The position numbers and the translations under genes are program-made. From contig NZ_JRKI01000063.1 of the NCBI RefSeq assembly GCF_000935125.1, forward strand, positions 279,961 to 343,960: a stretch of DNA of 64,000 bases. The letters are read 5' to 3'. The notes below the pieces were generated by a model, which was given only the letters and a program-made list of their open reading frames with translations, did no database searches and was not told where the DNA came from. This document shows, one piece after another, positions 15,737 through 24,059 of this stretch; within the stretch, counting starts at the first letter, position 1, and every line of letters starts with the position of its first letter. Source of the DNA: Streptomyces natalensis ATCC 27448. Lineage in GTDB: Bacteria; Actinomycetota; Actinomycetes; Streptomycetales; Streptomycetaceae.

Positions 15737-15988
15737 ATTGTCGAATGTGCAGCGAATGCGCGGCGGGTGCGCGGCGGGCGTAGGGCGGGTGTACGGCGGG
15801 CGTACGGCCCTCCGGGGTGCCCGTTCGCGGGTCGCGAGGGCCCCGCTCGCCCGTGCCGGACGGATTGTCAGTGGGGCGGGGTACCGTCGAAGACGTGACG
15901 GAGAGTGTTGCGGTATTCGGCGGAACGTAAGCAGACGGACGGTAATCTTCCGGGGGGCGACCCCCGCACCCCGAAGGAGTGAACTCCC

Positions 15989-17113
15989 TTGGAATTCGGG
16001 CTCTTTGTGCAGGGATATGTGCCGGCGGCGCGGGCGAAGACCGACCCCGAGGCCGAGCATCACGCGCTGATGGAGGAGACCGAGTACGTCATCCAGGCGG
16101 ACAGGTCCGGCTTCAAATACGCCTGGGCCTCCGAGCACCACTTCCTGGAGGAGTACTCCCACCTCTCCGCGAACGACGTCTTCCTCGGCTATCTCGCCCA
16201 CGCCACCGAGCGCATCCACCTCGGCTCCGGCATCTTCAACCCCCTCGCCCCGGTCAACCACCCGGTGAAGGTCGCCGAGAAGGTCGCCATGCTCGACCAT
16301 CTCTCCGGCGGGCGCTTCGAGTTCGGGTCCGGTCGCGGTGCGGGGAGCCACGAAATACTGGGGTTCATGCCGGGTGTGACGGATATGAACCACACCAAGG
16401 AGATCTGGGAAGAGACCATCGCGGAATTTCCCAAGATGTGGCTCCAGGACGAATACCCCGGCTTCCGCGGCAAGCATTGGCAGCTGCCGCCGCGCAAGGT
16501 GCTGCCCAAGCCGTACGGGAGGTCCCATCCGGCGATGTGGTACGCCGCCGGGTCGCCGTCCTCGTACGCGATGGCGGGCAAAAAGGGGCTGGGCGTCCTC
16601 GGCTTCAGCGTGCAGAAGGTCTCCGACATGGAATGGGTCGTCGACTCGTACAAAACCGCCGTCAAGGAGGCCGAAGCGGTCGGGGACTTCGTCAATGACA
16701 ACGTCATGGTGACCTCGACGGCCATCTGTGCGGAGACGCACAAGAAGGCGGTGGAGATCGCCGTCGGCGGCGGGCTCAACTACCTTCAGTCGCTGCTCTT
16801 CCGCTACCACGACACCTTCCCGCGGCCCGAAGGCATACCGGAATGGCCCGAGCTGCTCCCCGAGTACACCGAGGAGATCATCGAGCTGCTGATCGCCGAG
16901 GAGCTGATGATCTGCGGCGATCCGGACGAGGTGCTGCGGCAGTGCAAGCGGTGGGAACAGGCCGGCGCCGACCAGCTCTCCTTCGGGCTGCCGATCGGGG
17001 TGAGCTACCAGGACACCCTCAACACCATCAAGCTCATGGGCGAGCACGTCATCCCGAAGATCGACACCGACCCGGTGCACCGGACGACACGCTTCCGGCA
17101 GGCGGGAGCGTGA
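15989..17113 (+). CDS. LLM class flavin/F420-dependent oxidoreductase 2
   Basis: 374 residues from TTG 15989, with AAGGAG ten bases upstream. Luciferase-like monooxygenase family: FGLFVQGYVPA, ASEHHFLEEYSHLS (close to the bacterial luciferase alpha EHHF motif), HLGSGIFNPLAPVNHP, LDHLSGGRFEFGSGRG and a C-terminal CGDPDEVLRQCKRWEQAGAD block. It is longer than LLM 1 and 3 and belongs to the broader alkanal/acyl monooxygenase-like branch. Flavin versus F420 cannot be settled from sequence. First gene of a unit with the deacylase and aldehyde dehydrogenase genes, preceded by two operators. Confidence 0.86.
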   Translation: MEFGLFVQGYVPAARAKTDPEAEHHALMEETEYVIQADRSGFKYAWASEHHFLEEYSHLSANDVFLGYLAHATERIHLGSGIFNPLAPVNHPVKVAEKVAMLDHLSGGRFEFGSGRGAGSHEILGFMPGVTDMNHTKEIWEETIAEFPKMWLQDEYPGFRGKHWQLPPRKVLPKPYGRSHPAMWYAAGSPSSYAMAGKKGLGVLGFSVQKVSDMEWVVDSYKTAVKEAEAVGDFVNDNVMVTSTAICAETHKKAVEIAVGGGLNYLQSLLFRYHDTFPRPEGIPEWPELLPEYTEEIIELLIAEELMICGDPDEVLRQCKRWEQAGADQLSFGLPIGVSYQDTLNTIKLMGEHVIPKIDTDPVHRTTRFRQAGA

Positions 17114-17173
17114 CGACGGGGCAGGGGGCGGGCCGCCGCCGGTAGGGCCGCGGCGCCGCGCCCCATGAACCGC

Positions 17174-17214
17174 ACCGGGCCGGGCCGCCGCCGGTAGGAC
17201 GCGGCCCGGCCGGT
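17174..17214 (+). terminator. Hairpin between LLM 2 and the deacylase gene
   Basis: ACCGGGCCGGGCCGC (17174-17188) can pair with GCGGCCCGGCCGGT (17201-17214). It could be a terminator or an attenuating structure in the leader of the next gene. The 16-base segment GGGCCGCCGCCGGTAG also occurs twice in this gap. Confidence 0.55.
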
Positions 17215-17248
17215 GCCCCAAGAACCGCACCAGAAAGGGATCCCTGCC

Positions 17249-18988
17249 ATGCTCGACCACCTCATCAAGGGCGCGACCGTCGTGGACGGGACCGGTGCGC
17301 CCTCCTACCCCGCCGACCTCGGCATCCGCGACGGGCGCATCGCGATCATCGCGAAACCCGGAACGGTCGCCGAACCGGCCCGTACACACGAGGACGCCCA
17401 GGGCCTCGTCCTCGCCCCCGGCTTCGTCGACCCGCATACGCACTACGACGCCCAGCTGTTCTGGGACCCGTACGCCACGCCCTCGCTCAACCACGGCGTG
17501 ACCACCGTCGCGGGCGGCAACTGCGGATTCACCCTCGCCCCGCTGCACCCCGACCGCCCCCAGGACGCCGACTACACCCGGCGGATGATGAGCAAGGTCG
17601 AGGGCATGTCCCTGGTCGCCCTGGAGGAGGGCGCGCCCTGGAACTGGCACGGCTTCGGCGACTATCTGGACGCGCTCGAAGGCAGGATCGCCGTCAACGC
17701 CGGCTTCATGGTGGGCCATTGCGCGCTCCGCCGGTACGTCATGGGCGCGGACGCGATCGGCGGACAGCCGACGCCCGAGCAGATGGCGCAGATGCTGCGG
17801 CTCTTCCACGACGCCATGGACGCCGGGGCCTGGGGCCTGTCCACGACCCAGTCCGCCACCCACTCCGACGGCGACGGCGCACCGGTCGCCTCGCGCCACG
17901 CCCGCCCCGAGGAACTGCTCGCGCTCTCCCGGGCGGTGGCCGACCACGAGGGCACCCAGATCGAAGCGATCGTCGCGGGCTGTCTCGACCAGTTCTCCGA
18001 CGACGAGATCGAACTGCTCGTGGAGATGTCGGCGGCCGCCGGACGCCCGCTGAACTGGAACGTCCTGACCATCGACGCCGCGGTGCCCGAGCGGGTGCCG
18101 CGCCAGCTGGCCGCCGGCGAGCGGGCCCGCAAGGCCGGCGGCCGCATCGTGGCGCTGACCATGCCGATCCTCACCCCCATGAACATGTCCCTGGGCACCT
18201 TCTGCGCCCTCAACCTCATCCCCGGCTGGGGCGAGATCCTCGGCCTGCCGATACCCGAACGCATCGCCAGGCTGCGCGACGCCGACGTACGGGCCGCGAT
18301 GCTGCGCCGCGCCACGAGCAAGGAGGCCGGCGTCTTCCGCCGCCTGACGAATTTCGAGCGCTATGTCATCGGGGACACCTACTCCCCGGCCAACGAAGGG
18401 CTCACCGGCCGGGTGGTCCGCGATATCGCCGCCGAGCGCGGACAGGACGCCTTCCACTGCCTGGTGGAGATCTGCGCCCACGACGACCTGCGTACGGTCC
18501 TGTGGCCGATGCCCACCGACAACGACCCGGACAGCTGGGCGCTGCGGCAGGAGACCTGGCAGCACGAGGACGTCCTGCTCGGCGGCTCGGACGCCGGTGC
18601 CCATCTGGACCGCATGTGCGGCGCCCCGTACACCACCCGCTTCCTCGGCGACTGCCTGCGCGGCCGCCGGCTCGTCGGCCTGGAGCGCGCCGTACAGATG
18701 CTGACCGATGACCCGGCCCGGCTCTTCGGGCTGCGCGACCGTGGCCGGATAGCCGAGGGCTACCACGCCGACCTGGTCCTCTTCGACCCGCAGCGGATCG
18801 ACGCAGGGCCCGCCACGCTGGTGCACGACCTGCCCGGCGACAGCCCGCGGCTGGACTCCCGGGCCATCGGCGTGGTGAGCGTACGGGTCAACGGCGTCGA
18901 GACCATCCGGGACGACGCGGTGACCGGGGCGGTGCCCGGGACGGTGCTGCGCTCCGGGCGGGACACCAGGACGGTGAGCACCCGGTGA
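17249..18988 (+). CDS. N-acyl-D-amino-acid deacylase-like amidohydrolase
   Basis: 579 residues from ATG 17249 (GAAAGGGA upstream). Urease-superfamily metallohydrolase: short N-terminal beta sandwich (KGATVVDGTG), metal ligands DPHTHYDAQLFWD, GGNCGF, GHCALRRYVMG, and the late Asp/His motif GGSDAGAHLDRMCG, then PARLFGLRDRGRIAEGYHADLV. Family members remove acyl groups from N-acyl-D-amino acids or hydrolyse cyclic amides. In acyl-CoA catabolic clusters of actinomycetes similar proteins are common but of unproven substrate. The stop overlaps the next gene by four bases (GTGA). Confidence 0.87.
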   Translation: MLDHLIKGATVVDGTGAPSYPADLGIRDGRIAIIAKPGTVAEPARTHEDAQGLVLAPGFVDPHTHYDAQLFWDPYATPSLNHGVTTVAGGNCGFTLAPLHPDRPQDADYTRRMMSKVEGMSLVALEEGAPWNWHGFGDYLDALEGRIAVNAGFMVGHCALRRYVMGADAIGGQPTPEQMAQMLRLFHDAMDAGAWGLSTTQSATHSDGDGAPVASRHARPEELLALSRAVADHEGTQIEAIVAGCLDQFSDDEIELLVEMSAAAGRPLNWNVLTIDAAVPERVPRQLAAGERARKAGGRIVALTMPILTPMNMSLGTFCALNLIPGWGEILGLPIPERIARLRDADVRAAMLRRATSKEAGVFRRLTNFERYVIGDTYSPANEGLTGRVVRDIAAERGQDAFHCLVEICAHDDLRTVLWPMPTDNDPDSWALRQETWQHEDVLLGGSDAGAHLDRMCGAPYTTRFLGDCLRGRRLVGLERAVQMLTDDPARLFGLRDRGRIAEGYHADLVLFDPQRIDAGPATLVHDLPGDSPRLDSRAIGVVSVRVNGVETIRDDAVTGAVPGTVLRSGRDTRTVSTR

Positions 18989-20556
18989 GCGCGGCGCGGA
19001 GCACAGCGGCGGGTGGCGGGGCGGCGCACGGCAAGGGCGCCGGTGGCAAGGCGGCCGGTGGCAAGGCGCCCGGCGGCGAGCGGCTGTTCATCGGCGGGGA
19101 GTGGGTGACGCCGGACGACGGCCACTACGACGTGATCGACCCCGCGACGGAGGAGGTCGTCGGGCGGGCCCCGGAGGCGAGCCGGGCACAGGTGGCCGAG
19201 GCGGTGACGGCGGCCCGCGAGGCATTCGAGGGCTGGTCGCGCACCGCGCCCGAGGAGCGCGCGGCGGTCCTGGGCCGCGCCGCCGAGGTGATGCGCCGCG
19301 AGTTCGTCCCGTACGCGGAGCTGGCTCAGGCGGAGACCGGCGCGACCACCGCCACGGCGCGCGGCATGCAGGTGGGGGTGTCCCTCGCGCGTTTCCAGCG
19401 CTATGCGCGCGGCGCCCTGGAACCGGTGGAGACCGCGCTGCCGCCACAGGTCAACGAGGCCGGGCATGGGGGCACCTCCCATGCCCTTAAGGCTATGGGG
19501 GACGGGAAGGCGGGCATCTTCGGCGCCCTGGCGGTGCGCCGGCCCGTCGGCGTCGTCACCTGCATCACCTCCTACAACAACCCCTGGGCGAACGCCGCGG
19601 GCAAGGTGGCGCCGGCCCTGGCGATGGGCAACACCGTCGTCGTCAAACCGGCGCCGCAGGACCCCCTCTCGGTGTACCGGATGGCCGAGGCGCTGGCGGA
19701 GGCCGGGGCGCCGCCCGGGGTGGTCAATGTCGTCACCGGGGCGCGGCCGGAGGTCGGCGAGGCGGCGGTCGCGGCGGACGGCGTGGACATGGTCAGCTTC
19801 ACCGGCTCCACCGCCGTGGGCCAGAAGATCGCCGAGGAGTGCGGCCGCGGAATGAAGCGGCAGCTGATGGAACTGGGCGGCAAGGGCGCGGCGCTGGTCT
19901 TCGACGACGCCGACCTGGAGACCGCGGTGGCCGCTATCGGCACCACCTTCTCCTTCTACAGCGGCCAGATCTGCACGGCGCCGACGCGGGTGCTGGCACA
20001 GCGCGGGATCCACGACCGCCTGGTGGCCGGGCTCGCGCGGTACGCGGAACGGCTGACGGTGGGCGACCCGCGCGCCCCCGGCACGGTCGTCGGCCCGGTG
20101 ATCTCCGCCGCACACCGGGACCGTATCGAGGCGTATGCCGAACTGGCCGTGAAGGAGGGCGCGCGACTGGTCACCGGCGGCCAACGCCCTCCGGGGGAAC
20201 GCGGCTTCTACGTGGCCCCCACGCTCTTCGCCGACTGTACGAACGCGATGCGGGCGGTCCGCGAGGAGATATTCGGGCCCGTGGTGGTGGTCGTCCCCTT
20301 CGACGACGAGGAAGAGGGCATCGCCCTGGCCAACGACAGCGACTACGGGCTGCTGGACTACGTCTTCTCCGCCGATGTCGCCCGCGCCTTCCGGGTCGCG
20401 GGCCGGCTGCGGGCCGGCGGCGTCGGCATCAACACGGTCGGCCGCAACATGGAGGCCCCCTTCGGCGGCTTCAAACGCAGCGGCGTCGGCCGCGACGTCG
20501 GCTCGTACGCGCTGCATGCGTACAGCGAAATGCAGTCGATCGTTTGGCCGGGGTGA
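18985..20556 (+). CDS. Aldehyde dehydrogenase family protein
   Basis: 523 residues from GTG 18985, coupled to the deacylase gene. NAD(P)-dependent aldehyde dehydrogenase: VTCITSYNNPWAN, VVKPAPQDPLS, FTGSTAVGQ, catalytic Glu in MELGGKGAAL, catalytic Cys in YSGQICTAPTR, EEIFGPVVVV and the C-terminal PFGGFKRSGVGR. Odd features: a Gly/Lys/Ala-rich N-terminal extension of about 30 residues with GGKAAGGKAPGG repeats, and an in-frame insert near residue 160 (HGGTSHALKAMGDG) that coincides with a palindromic DNA element. The enzyme should oxidise an aldehyde product to an acid that the ligases could activate. Confidence 0.9.
   Translation: MSAARSTAAGGGAAHGKGAGGKAAGGKAPGGERLFIGGEWVTPDDGHYDVIDPATEEVVGRAPEASRAQVAEAVTAAREAFEGWSRTAPEERAAVLGRAAEVMRREFVPYAELAQAETGATTATARGMQVGVSLARFQRYARGALEPVETALPPQVNEAGHGGTSHALKAMGDGKAGIFGALAVRRPVGVVTCITSYNNPWANAAGKVAPALAMGNTVVVKPAPQDPLSVYRMAEALAEAGAPPGVVNVVTGARPEVGEAAVAADGVDMVSFTGSTAVGQKIAEECGRGMKRQLMELGGKGAALVFDDADLETAVAAIGTTFSFYSGQICTAPTRVLAQRGIHDRLVAGLARYAERLTVGDPRAPGTVVGPVISAAHRDRIEAYAELAVKEGARLVTGGQRPPGERGFYVAPTLFADCTNAMRAVREEIFGPVVVVVPFDDEEEGIALANDSDYGLLDYVFSADVARAFRVAGRLRAGGVGINTVGRNMEAPFGGFKRSGVGRDVGSYALHAYSEMQSIVWPG
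19462..19486. repeat. Intragenic palindrome resembling a Streptomyces dispersed repeat
   Basis: GGGCATGGG-GGCACCT-CCCATGCCC: 9-bp perfect arms, 7-base loop, inside the aldehyde dehydrogenase gene. The GGGGGCACCTCCC core resembles short palindromic repeats scattered through Streptomyces genomes. It extends to about 19500 and stays in frame, adding residues not expected in the enzyme fold at this place. Confidence 0.6.
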
Positions 20557-20660
20557 AGGGGGAGGGGAGGGGAGGGGAGGGGAGGGGCCGGCCTCCGCCT
20601 CTCCCCGGGGCCCCCGCCCCCCCCCCCCCGCCCCGCCCTCCCCTCCCCCTCCACCACCGC
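20557..20660. terminator. G-rich/C-rich convergent intergenic segment
   Basis: Between convergent aldehyde dehydrogenase and metallohydrolase genes: six G4 runs separated by single A (20558-20587), then C-rich sequence with a 13-base C run (20617-20629). The halves can pair as one long hairpin, and the G-tracts can form a G-quadruplex. Probably a bidirectional terminator; length is likely unstable. Confidence 0.6.
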
Positions 20661-20709
20661 TTCGACGCAGCAGTCACTCACGGACGGGCGCCGGCTCACC
20701 CCGCCCCCC

Positions 20710-22242
20710 TCACCCCCGTCCCAGGAACACCGGATTGGTCATCGCCGCCATGGGCCCAGGGAGCCCCGTCGACGTGGGCGGGTGACGGACCTCGGCGCGT
20801 ATGTAGGCGGCGTTGTCGGGGGTGGTCTGCCAGGTCACGGTGCCCGTACCGGACGGGGGCAGCGCGGTGGTGAACAGGCGTCCCTGGTCGGTGACGAAGG
20901 AGACCGCGCAGCCCGGGGCTCCGGAGACCTCCAGGCGGGCGGTGGCCCTGGCCGTACGGGCGAGGGCCAGGCGCTCGGCGATACCGGCATGTTCGCCCCG
21001 GTCGCCGCTGACCGTGAAGGTCAGGTCGATCGCCGAGGACTCGGCGATCCAGACCCGGCCGGCCCGGATGCCGTCCTGGAGGGCGCGCCGCGTCAGATCC
21101 TCGGCCAGGACGACGGTCTGCGGCAGGCCCACCACATCGGGGTCACGGTGGGCATCGCTGTGGCCGACGGCCGGAAGCCACGAGGAGCGGCCGCGGGTGT
21201 GGGCGACCAGGGTGTTGTCCCACTCGGCGAGCGTGATCTCGTCATCGGGCCCGTACGGACCGTTCCATACCTCCACCGCATCCGCGTCGTCGAGGCCGAA
21301 CTTCCAGTTGCAGCCGATGCAGGTCGCGTGCGGATGCGCGGGGATGACCAGCCCGCCCGCCCGGCGGATGGCGCGGGCGTATCTGCCGAACGCGTTGTCG
21401 CGGGCCCGGTAGCGCCAGTCGATGAAGACGCCGGGGTCGGTGCCCATCGCCAGCACATGGCCGTTGCGGGTGGTGACCTCCTCGCCGGTCAGGATCAGCA
21501 GGTCATCGCCCCACAGGCCGTCCCAGGCGCGGTGGGAAGCGGTGGTGTTGTGCTCGGAGGTGGTCAGGAAGTCCAGCCCGGCGGCGCGGGCCAGCGCCGC
21601 GATCCGGGCCGGGGTGCGTTTGCCGTCGGAGAAGACGGAGTGCAGATGGTTGTCGCCCCGGTACCAGGCGCGGCCACGGCCCCGGGCACGTTCGGGAGGG
21701 TAGACGGGGGCCGGGGTGCGCCCCGGAGGGCCGAAGCGGAGGGTGACGGTGATGTCGTAGCTCAGGCCCTGGGGCGCGATGGTGTACGGGCCGAGGGCGA
21801 TGTGCCAGGTCCCGGCGTCGACGGGGCCCGGGAGATAGCCGGGGGTGGCGTCGTCGGCGCGCAGGAAGAACTCCGTCCGCGCCCCGCCCGACCAGCCGCG
21901 GAACCCGGCGCCGCCGAGGGCCGTACCGCGCTCGTCGAAGATGCCGATATCGCAGGCGTTGCCGGGCGTGCCCTCGGGGACGGTGGGCTTGTCATAGGTG
22001 TAGGAGACGGCGATCTCCCGTACTCCGTGCGGGACGTCGACCGGAAGGTAGACGAAGTCCGGTGTTCCGAGGGGTAGATGGCCCGTGACCCGGCGCGTCT
22101 GCGCGGTGCCGTCGGCCCGGCCCGCAGGCCCGCCCCCGGCCCCGCCACCTGGTGCCGCATCGGCGAAGCGCACGGTGCCGAGTGTCAGCGCGCCCGCCGC
22201 ACCCGCGACCGCCGAAAGCCGCAGTACATCGCGTCGTTCCAT
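20710..22242 (-). CDS. Tat-exported CehA/McbA family PHP-type metallohydrolase
   Basis: 510 residues from ATG 22242. N-terminal twin-arginine signal (MERRDVLRLSAVAG, Ala/Gly core, ending ADAAP). A beta-sandwich domain follows, then a PHP metallophosphoesterase-like domain: GDNHLHSVFSDG, TSEHNTT, GEEVTTRNGH, PAHPHATCIG and VGHSDAHRDPD provide the His/Asp metal ligands. CehA/McbA proteins include carbaryl-type ester hydrolases; most exported members have unknown substrates. Convergent with the aldehyde dehydrogenase and divergent from LLM 3. Its 5' leader contains short tandem repeats. Confidence 0.86.
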   Translation of the reverse strand: MERRDVLRLSAVAGAAGALTLGTVRFADAAPGGGAGGGPAGRADGTAQTRRVTGHLPLGTPDFVYLPVDVPHGVREIAVSYTYDKPTVPEGTPGNACDIGIFDERGTALGGAGFRGWSGGARTEFFLRADDATPGYLPGPVDAGTWHIALGPYTIAPQGLSYDITVTLRFGPPGRTPAPVYPPERARGRGRAWYRGDNHLHSVFSDGKRTPARIAALARAAGLDFLTTSEHNTTASHRAWDGLWGDDLLILTGEEVTTRNGHVLAMGTDPGVFIDWRYRARDNAFGRYARAIRRAGGLVIPAHPHATCIGCNWKFGLDDADAVEVWNGPYGPDDEITLAEWDNTLVAHTRGRSSWLPAVGHSDAHRDPDVVGLPQTVVLAEDLTRRALQDGIRAGRVWIAESSAIDLTFTVSGDRGEHAGIAERLALARTARATARLEVSGAPGCAVSFVTDQGRLFTTALPPSGTGTVTWQTTPDNAAYIRAEVRHPPTSTGLPGPMAAMTNPVFLGRG

Positions 22243-22286
22243 GACCTGTAACCCGTCCCCGTGTCGTCGATGCGTTGGATGTGTTC

Positions 22287-22341
22287 CCTGTTCCCGGTTT
22301 CCTGTTCCCGGTGTCCTTGTGTCCTTGTGTCCTTGTGTCCG
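22287..22341. repeat. Short tandem repeats in the metallohydrolase leader
   Basis: CCTGTTCCCGGT occurs twice (22288 and 22301), followed by almost four units of TGTCCTTG (22312-22341). They lie in the 225-base divergent promoter gap between the metallohydrolase and LLM 3 starts and could alter promoter spacing by slippage. Confidence 0.75.
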
Positions 22342-22467
22342 CTGTTCTCGCTGTTCGCGTGAAAACTGTTGTACGCGGGTGTGAAGCGGACGGAAAGGGC
22401 TGTGGATAACCGTCGGCCGGTGGGGCAGCATGCGGTCACCCCTACGCCTGACGGAGGTGTTCTCAGC

Positions 22468-23292
22468 ATGCGGATCGCGACGACGATCTTTCTGACGGAC
22501 GAGACGATCCGGCCCGTGCGGCTCGCCCGTGAGCTGGAACAACGCGGCTTCGCCGGGCTCTATCTGCCCGAGCACACCCATATCCCCGCCAGTCGCGATA
22601 CCCCGGCCCCCATGGGCGACCCGCTGCCGCGCGAATACGGCCGCACCCTCGACCCGTTCGTCGCGCTCGGCCAGGCCGCCGCCGTCACCGACCGGCTGGG
22701 TCTGGGTACCGGTATCACCCTGGTCGCCCAGCACGATCCGGTCGGTCTGGCCAAGCAGATCGCCACCCTCGACTTTCTCTCCGGCGGCCGGTTCACCTTC
22801 GGTATCGGCTACGGCTGGAACGTCGAGGAGGCCGCCGACCACGGGGTGGAATGGTCGACGCGGCGCGCGCTGACGCGTGACCGGGTGGCGCTGATGCGGG
22901 CGCTGTGGGCCGAGGAACCGACGTCCTACAAGGGCGAGTTCGGGTCCGTACGGGCATCCCTGGCGCATCCCAAACCGCTGCACGGCGCGCCGCGCACCCT
23001 GATCGGCGGGGCCGCCGGGCCCAAGCTCTTCGGGCAGATCGCCGAGTACGCGGACGGCTGGCTGCCGATCGGCGGACGGGGTCTGACCGAGACCCTGCCG
23101 GTGCTGCGGCGGGCCTGGGCGGATGCCGGGCGCGCCGGGGACCCCGTCGTGGTGCCGTATGCGGTCCGGCCCACAGCCGGGAAGCTGGCGCACTACCGCG
23201 AGCTGGGCCTCCAGGAGGTGGTGCTCCAGCTGCCGCCGGCGGGGGAGGCGGAGGTGCTGCGGACGCTGGACGACTTCGCGCAGTATTTGTGA
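22468..23292 (+). CDS. LLM class F420-dependent oxidoreductase 3
   Basis: 274 residues from ATG 22468 (GGAGG ten bases upstream). TIGR03619-type: LARELEQRGFAGLYLPEHTH, LGTGITLVAQHDP, LDFLSGGRFTFGIGYGWN, GAPRTLIGGAAGPKLFG and a C-terminal helix. Members bind F420 and act on unknown substrates, often in actinomycete catabolic loci. It lacks the palindromic operator seen at the other units, so may be regulated separately. About 770 bases upstream of fbiC, with the VOC gene between. Confidence 0.87.
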   Translation: MRIATTIFLTDETIRPVRLARELEQRGFAGLYLPEHTHIPASRDTPAPMGDPLPREYGRTLDPFVALGQAAAVTDRLGLGTGITLVAQHDPVGLAKQIATLDFLSGGRFTFGIGYGWNVEEAADHGVEWSTRRALTRDRVALMRALWAEEPTSYKGEFGSVRASLAHPKPLHGAPRTLIGGAAGPKLFGQIAEYADGWLPIGGRGLTETLPVLRRAWADAGRAGDPVVVPYAVRPTAGKLAHYRELGLQEVVLQLPPAGEAEVLRTLDDFAQYL

Positions 23293-23496
23293 GGTGACGT
23301 CGCGCACGGGCGGCCGGGCGGGGCTCCAGGGCGCGGGCGCCACCGGGGCCTCAGGGCGCGGGCGGCGGTGCCTAGGACCAGCGGCGTACGGCCACCGGGT
23401 GCGGGTCGGTACCGCAGACGGATCCGCCCCGGCCCCGGACGGTCCTAGCGTTGAGGGTGAGCAGTCTTCGCAGATCAACGGTCCAAGGAGAATGTC

Positions 23497-23898
23497 ATGC
23501 CCAGCCTCGACCACACGATCGTGCACAGCACCGACCGTTTCGCCGCCGCCCGTTTCCTGGCCGACCTCCTGGGCGCTCCCGAGCCCAAGGCCTACGGTCC
23601 GTTCGCCGCCGTCAGGATGGACAACGGGGTGACGCTCGACTACGCCGAGCACGCTGCCGGTGGCAAGGAGTTCGTGCCGACGCACTATGCCTTTCTGGTG
23701 ACGGAGGACGAGTTCGACGCGATCCTGGGGCGGATAGCGGAGCGGAAGCTGCCCTACTGGGCCGACCCCATGCACTCCCGGGCGCAGCAGATCAACACCC
23801 ACGACGGCGGCCGCGGCCTGTATCTGAACGACCCCGACGGCCACAACATGGAGTTCCTGACCCGTACGTACTCGGAGGAGCTGCTGACAAGCATGTGA
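23497..23898 (+). CDS. VOC family protein (glyoxalase/dioxygenase fold)
   Basis: 133 residues from ATG 23497 with AAGGAG six bases upstream. Two beta-alpha-beta3 modules: LDHTIVHSTDRFAAARFLAD at the N-terminus and YLNDPDGHNMEFLTRTY at the end; His and Glu in these are the usual metal ligands. Small single-domain VOC proteins include glyoxalases, fosfomycin-type enzymes and resistance binders; the reaction is unknown. CTAGGACC and GGTCCTAG form a widely spaced inverted pair (23372, 23441) upstream. Confidence 0.8.
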   Translation: MPSLDHTIVHSTDRFAAARFLADLLGAPEPKAYGPFAAVRMDNGVTLDYAEHAAGGKEFVPTHYAFLVTEDEFDAILGRIAERKLPYWADPMHSRAQQINTHDGGRGLYLNDPDGHNMEFLTRTYSEELLTSM

Positions 23899-24059
23899 CG
23901 GAACCGAGGCCGGTCTCCGACCGCACCGGTTGCGAGGGGCCGCCGCCGGGGAGTGCCCCGCATTCGCCGGAGGGAACCTCCGTCTGACGTGACCAGCCGC
24001 ACACCGACGGCCGGTTGCCGGGCGGCCGCAGTGTCGGTGGGCGCTCGTATGCTCGGAGG

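Noticed and set aside
15671..18826. Minus-strand open frame of about 1,050 codons opposite LLM 2 and the deacylase
   Set aside because: It is the antisense frame of well-conserved plus-strand genes, Val/Gly/Arg-rich and without family motifs; long antisense frames are normal at this GC content.
1..23292. Secondary-metabolite biosynthetic gene cluster because of afsR and tailoring-type oxidoreductases
   Set aside because: No PKS, NRPS, terpene cyclase or RiPP core enzymes are present; the ligase/SDR/ALDH/amidohydrolase set fits catabolism better.
22243..23844. N-terminal extension of the metallohydrolase frame to 23844
   Set aside because: The extension is antisense to LLM 3 and the VOC gene; the Tat signal beginning at ATG 22242 marks the real start.
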